Positions 63,948 through 64,000 of a stretch of DNA of 64,000 nt are shown here, one piece after another (within the stretch, counting starts at the first letter, position 1; every line of letters begins with the position of its first letter). The DNA comes from Bacteroidetes bacterium MED-G20 (GTDB taxonomy: Bacteria; Bacteroidota; Bacteroidia; Flavobacteriales_D; Parvicellaceae), in the NCBI GenBank assembly GCA_905182745.1, contig CAJJCR010000014.1:1-64000 (forward strand), in the 5' to 3' direction. The notes under the pieces were generated by a model. It was not told where the DNA came from. It ran no database searches and worked only from the letters and a program-made list of their open reading frames with translations. A program made the position numbers and the translations under genes.

Positions 63948-64000
63948 AGAACAAATAAACCTTGTAAGGAAAGTATTTAGTAATATTGAATAAAATTATC

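Overview
The window is AT-rich and dense with genes. It looks like a chromosomal segment from a Bacteroidota bacterium, most likely a marine member of the Flavobacteriales. The evidence is type IX secretion and gliding-motility families (SprB-like repeats, PorP/SprF, 'gliding motility-associated' C-terminal domains, type A sorting tails), a split ATP synthase operon without atpD/atpC, a TIGR03643-type protein, SpoIIE/TPR and LytTR signalling proteins, and almost no Shine-Dalgarno sequences. No tRNA, rRNA, CRISPR array, integrase or insertion sequence was recognised.

Layout. Positions 1-1,506 hold a partial ORF, a long hairpin and a decayed kelch-type gene. A small lipoprotein and a TPR/SpoIIE phosphatase face left (1,514-3,895). 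An apparent operon runs right: VWA protein, MoxR-type ATPase, RecD-like helicase, FemAB-like and GNAT acetyltransferases (4,183-9,743). From 10,098 to 19,819 a PorP/SprF gene follows a roughly 8.8-kb SprB-like adhesin locus. That locus has 14 copies of an almost identical 240-bp coding repeat and is broken by small indels. From 20,434 to 25,098 lies a second large surface-type gene (beta-barrel, L-type lectin, Ig-like repeats, Gln-rich 14-residue repeats), also frameshifted. Then come pdxA, a type B CTD secreted protein, ribE, YceI, a biotin carrier, hemW, a cyclase-family enzyme and an Lrp/AsnC regulator. On the left-facing strand are a TonB-dependent receptor, recO, a histidine kinase, and atpG-A-H-F-E-B with a small membrane gene and atpZ (33,073-43,282). 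PBP1A, a two-subunit 3-oxoacid CoA-transferase and a polytopic membrane protein follow, then a LytTR regulator with its hybrid kinase.

From 51,909 to 56,675 lies a periplasmic and outer-membrane set: YceI, a DUF5777-like barrel, a cytochrome c-like lipoprotein, an HMA protein, a T9SS thioredoxin-like protein, a barrel and a TlpA-like protein. The right end has EI24, an SDR, phhB, msrB, a 57-residue ORF, CapA, DoxX, a 47-residue zinc-ribbon protein, a GH16 relic and a PqqB-like hydrolase.

Two kinds of damage are present. Many genes, including the essential atpA and atpB, carry single-base indels. These may well be consensus errors and should be checked against reads. The GH16 gene is different: it has seven in-frame stop codons and a changed catalytic residue but no indel from its mature N-terminus onward, which looks like true decay by substitution. 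The most distinctive items are the homogenised SprB repeat array, the barrel-lectin-Ig-coil protein, the nonsense-only GH16 relic, the Cys4 insert in PBP1A and the thiol/metal cluster.
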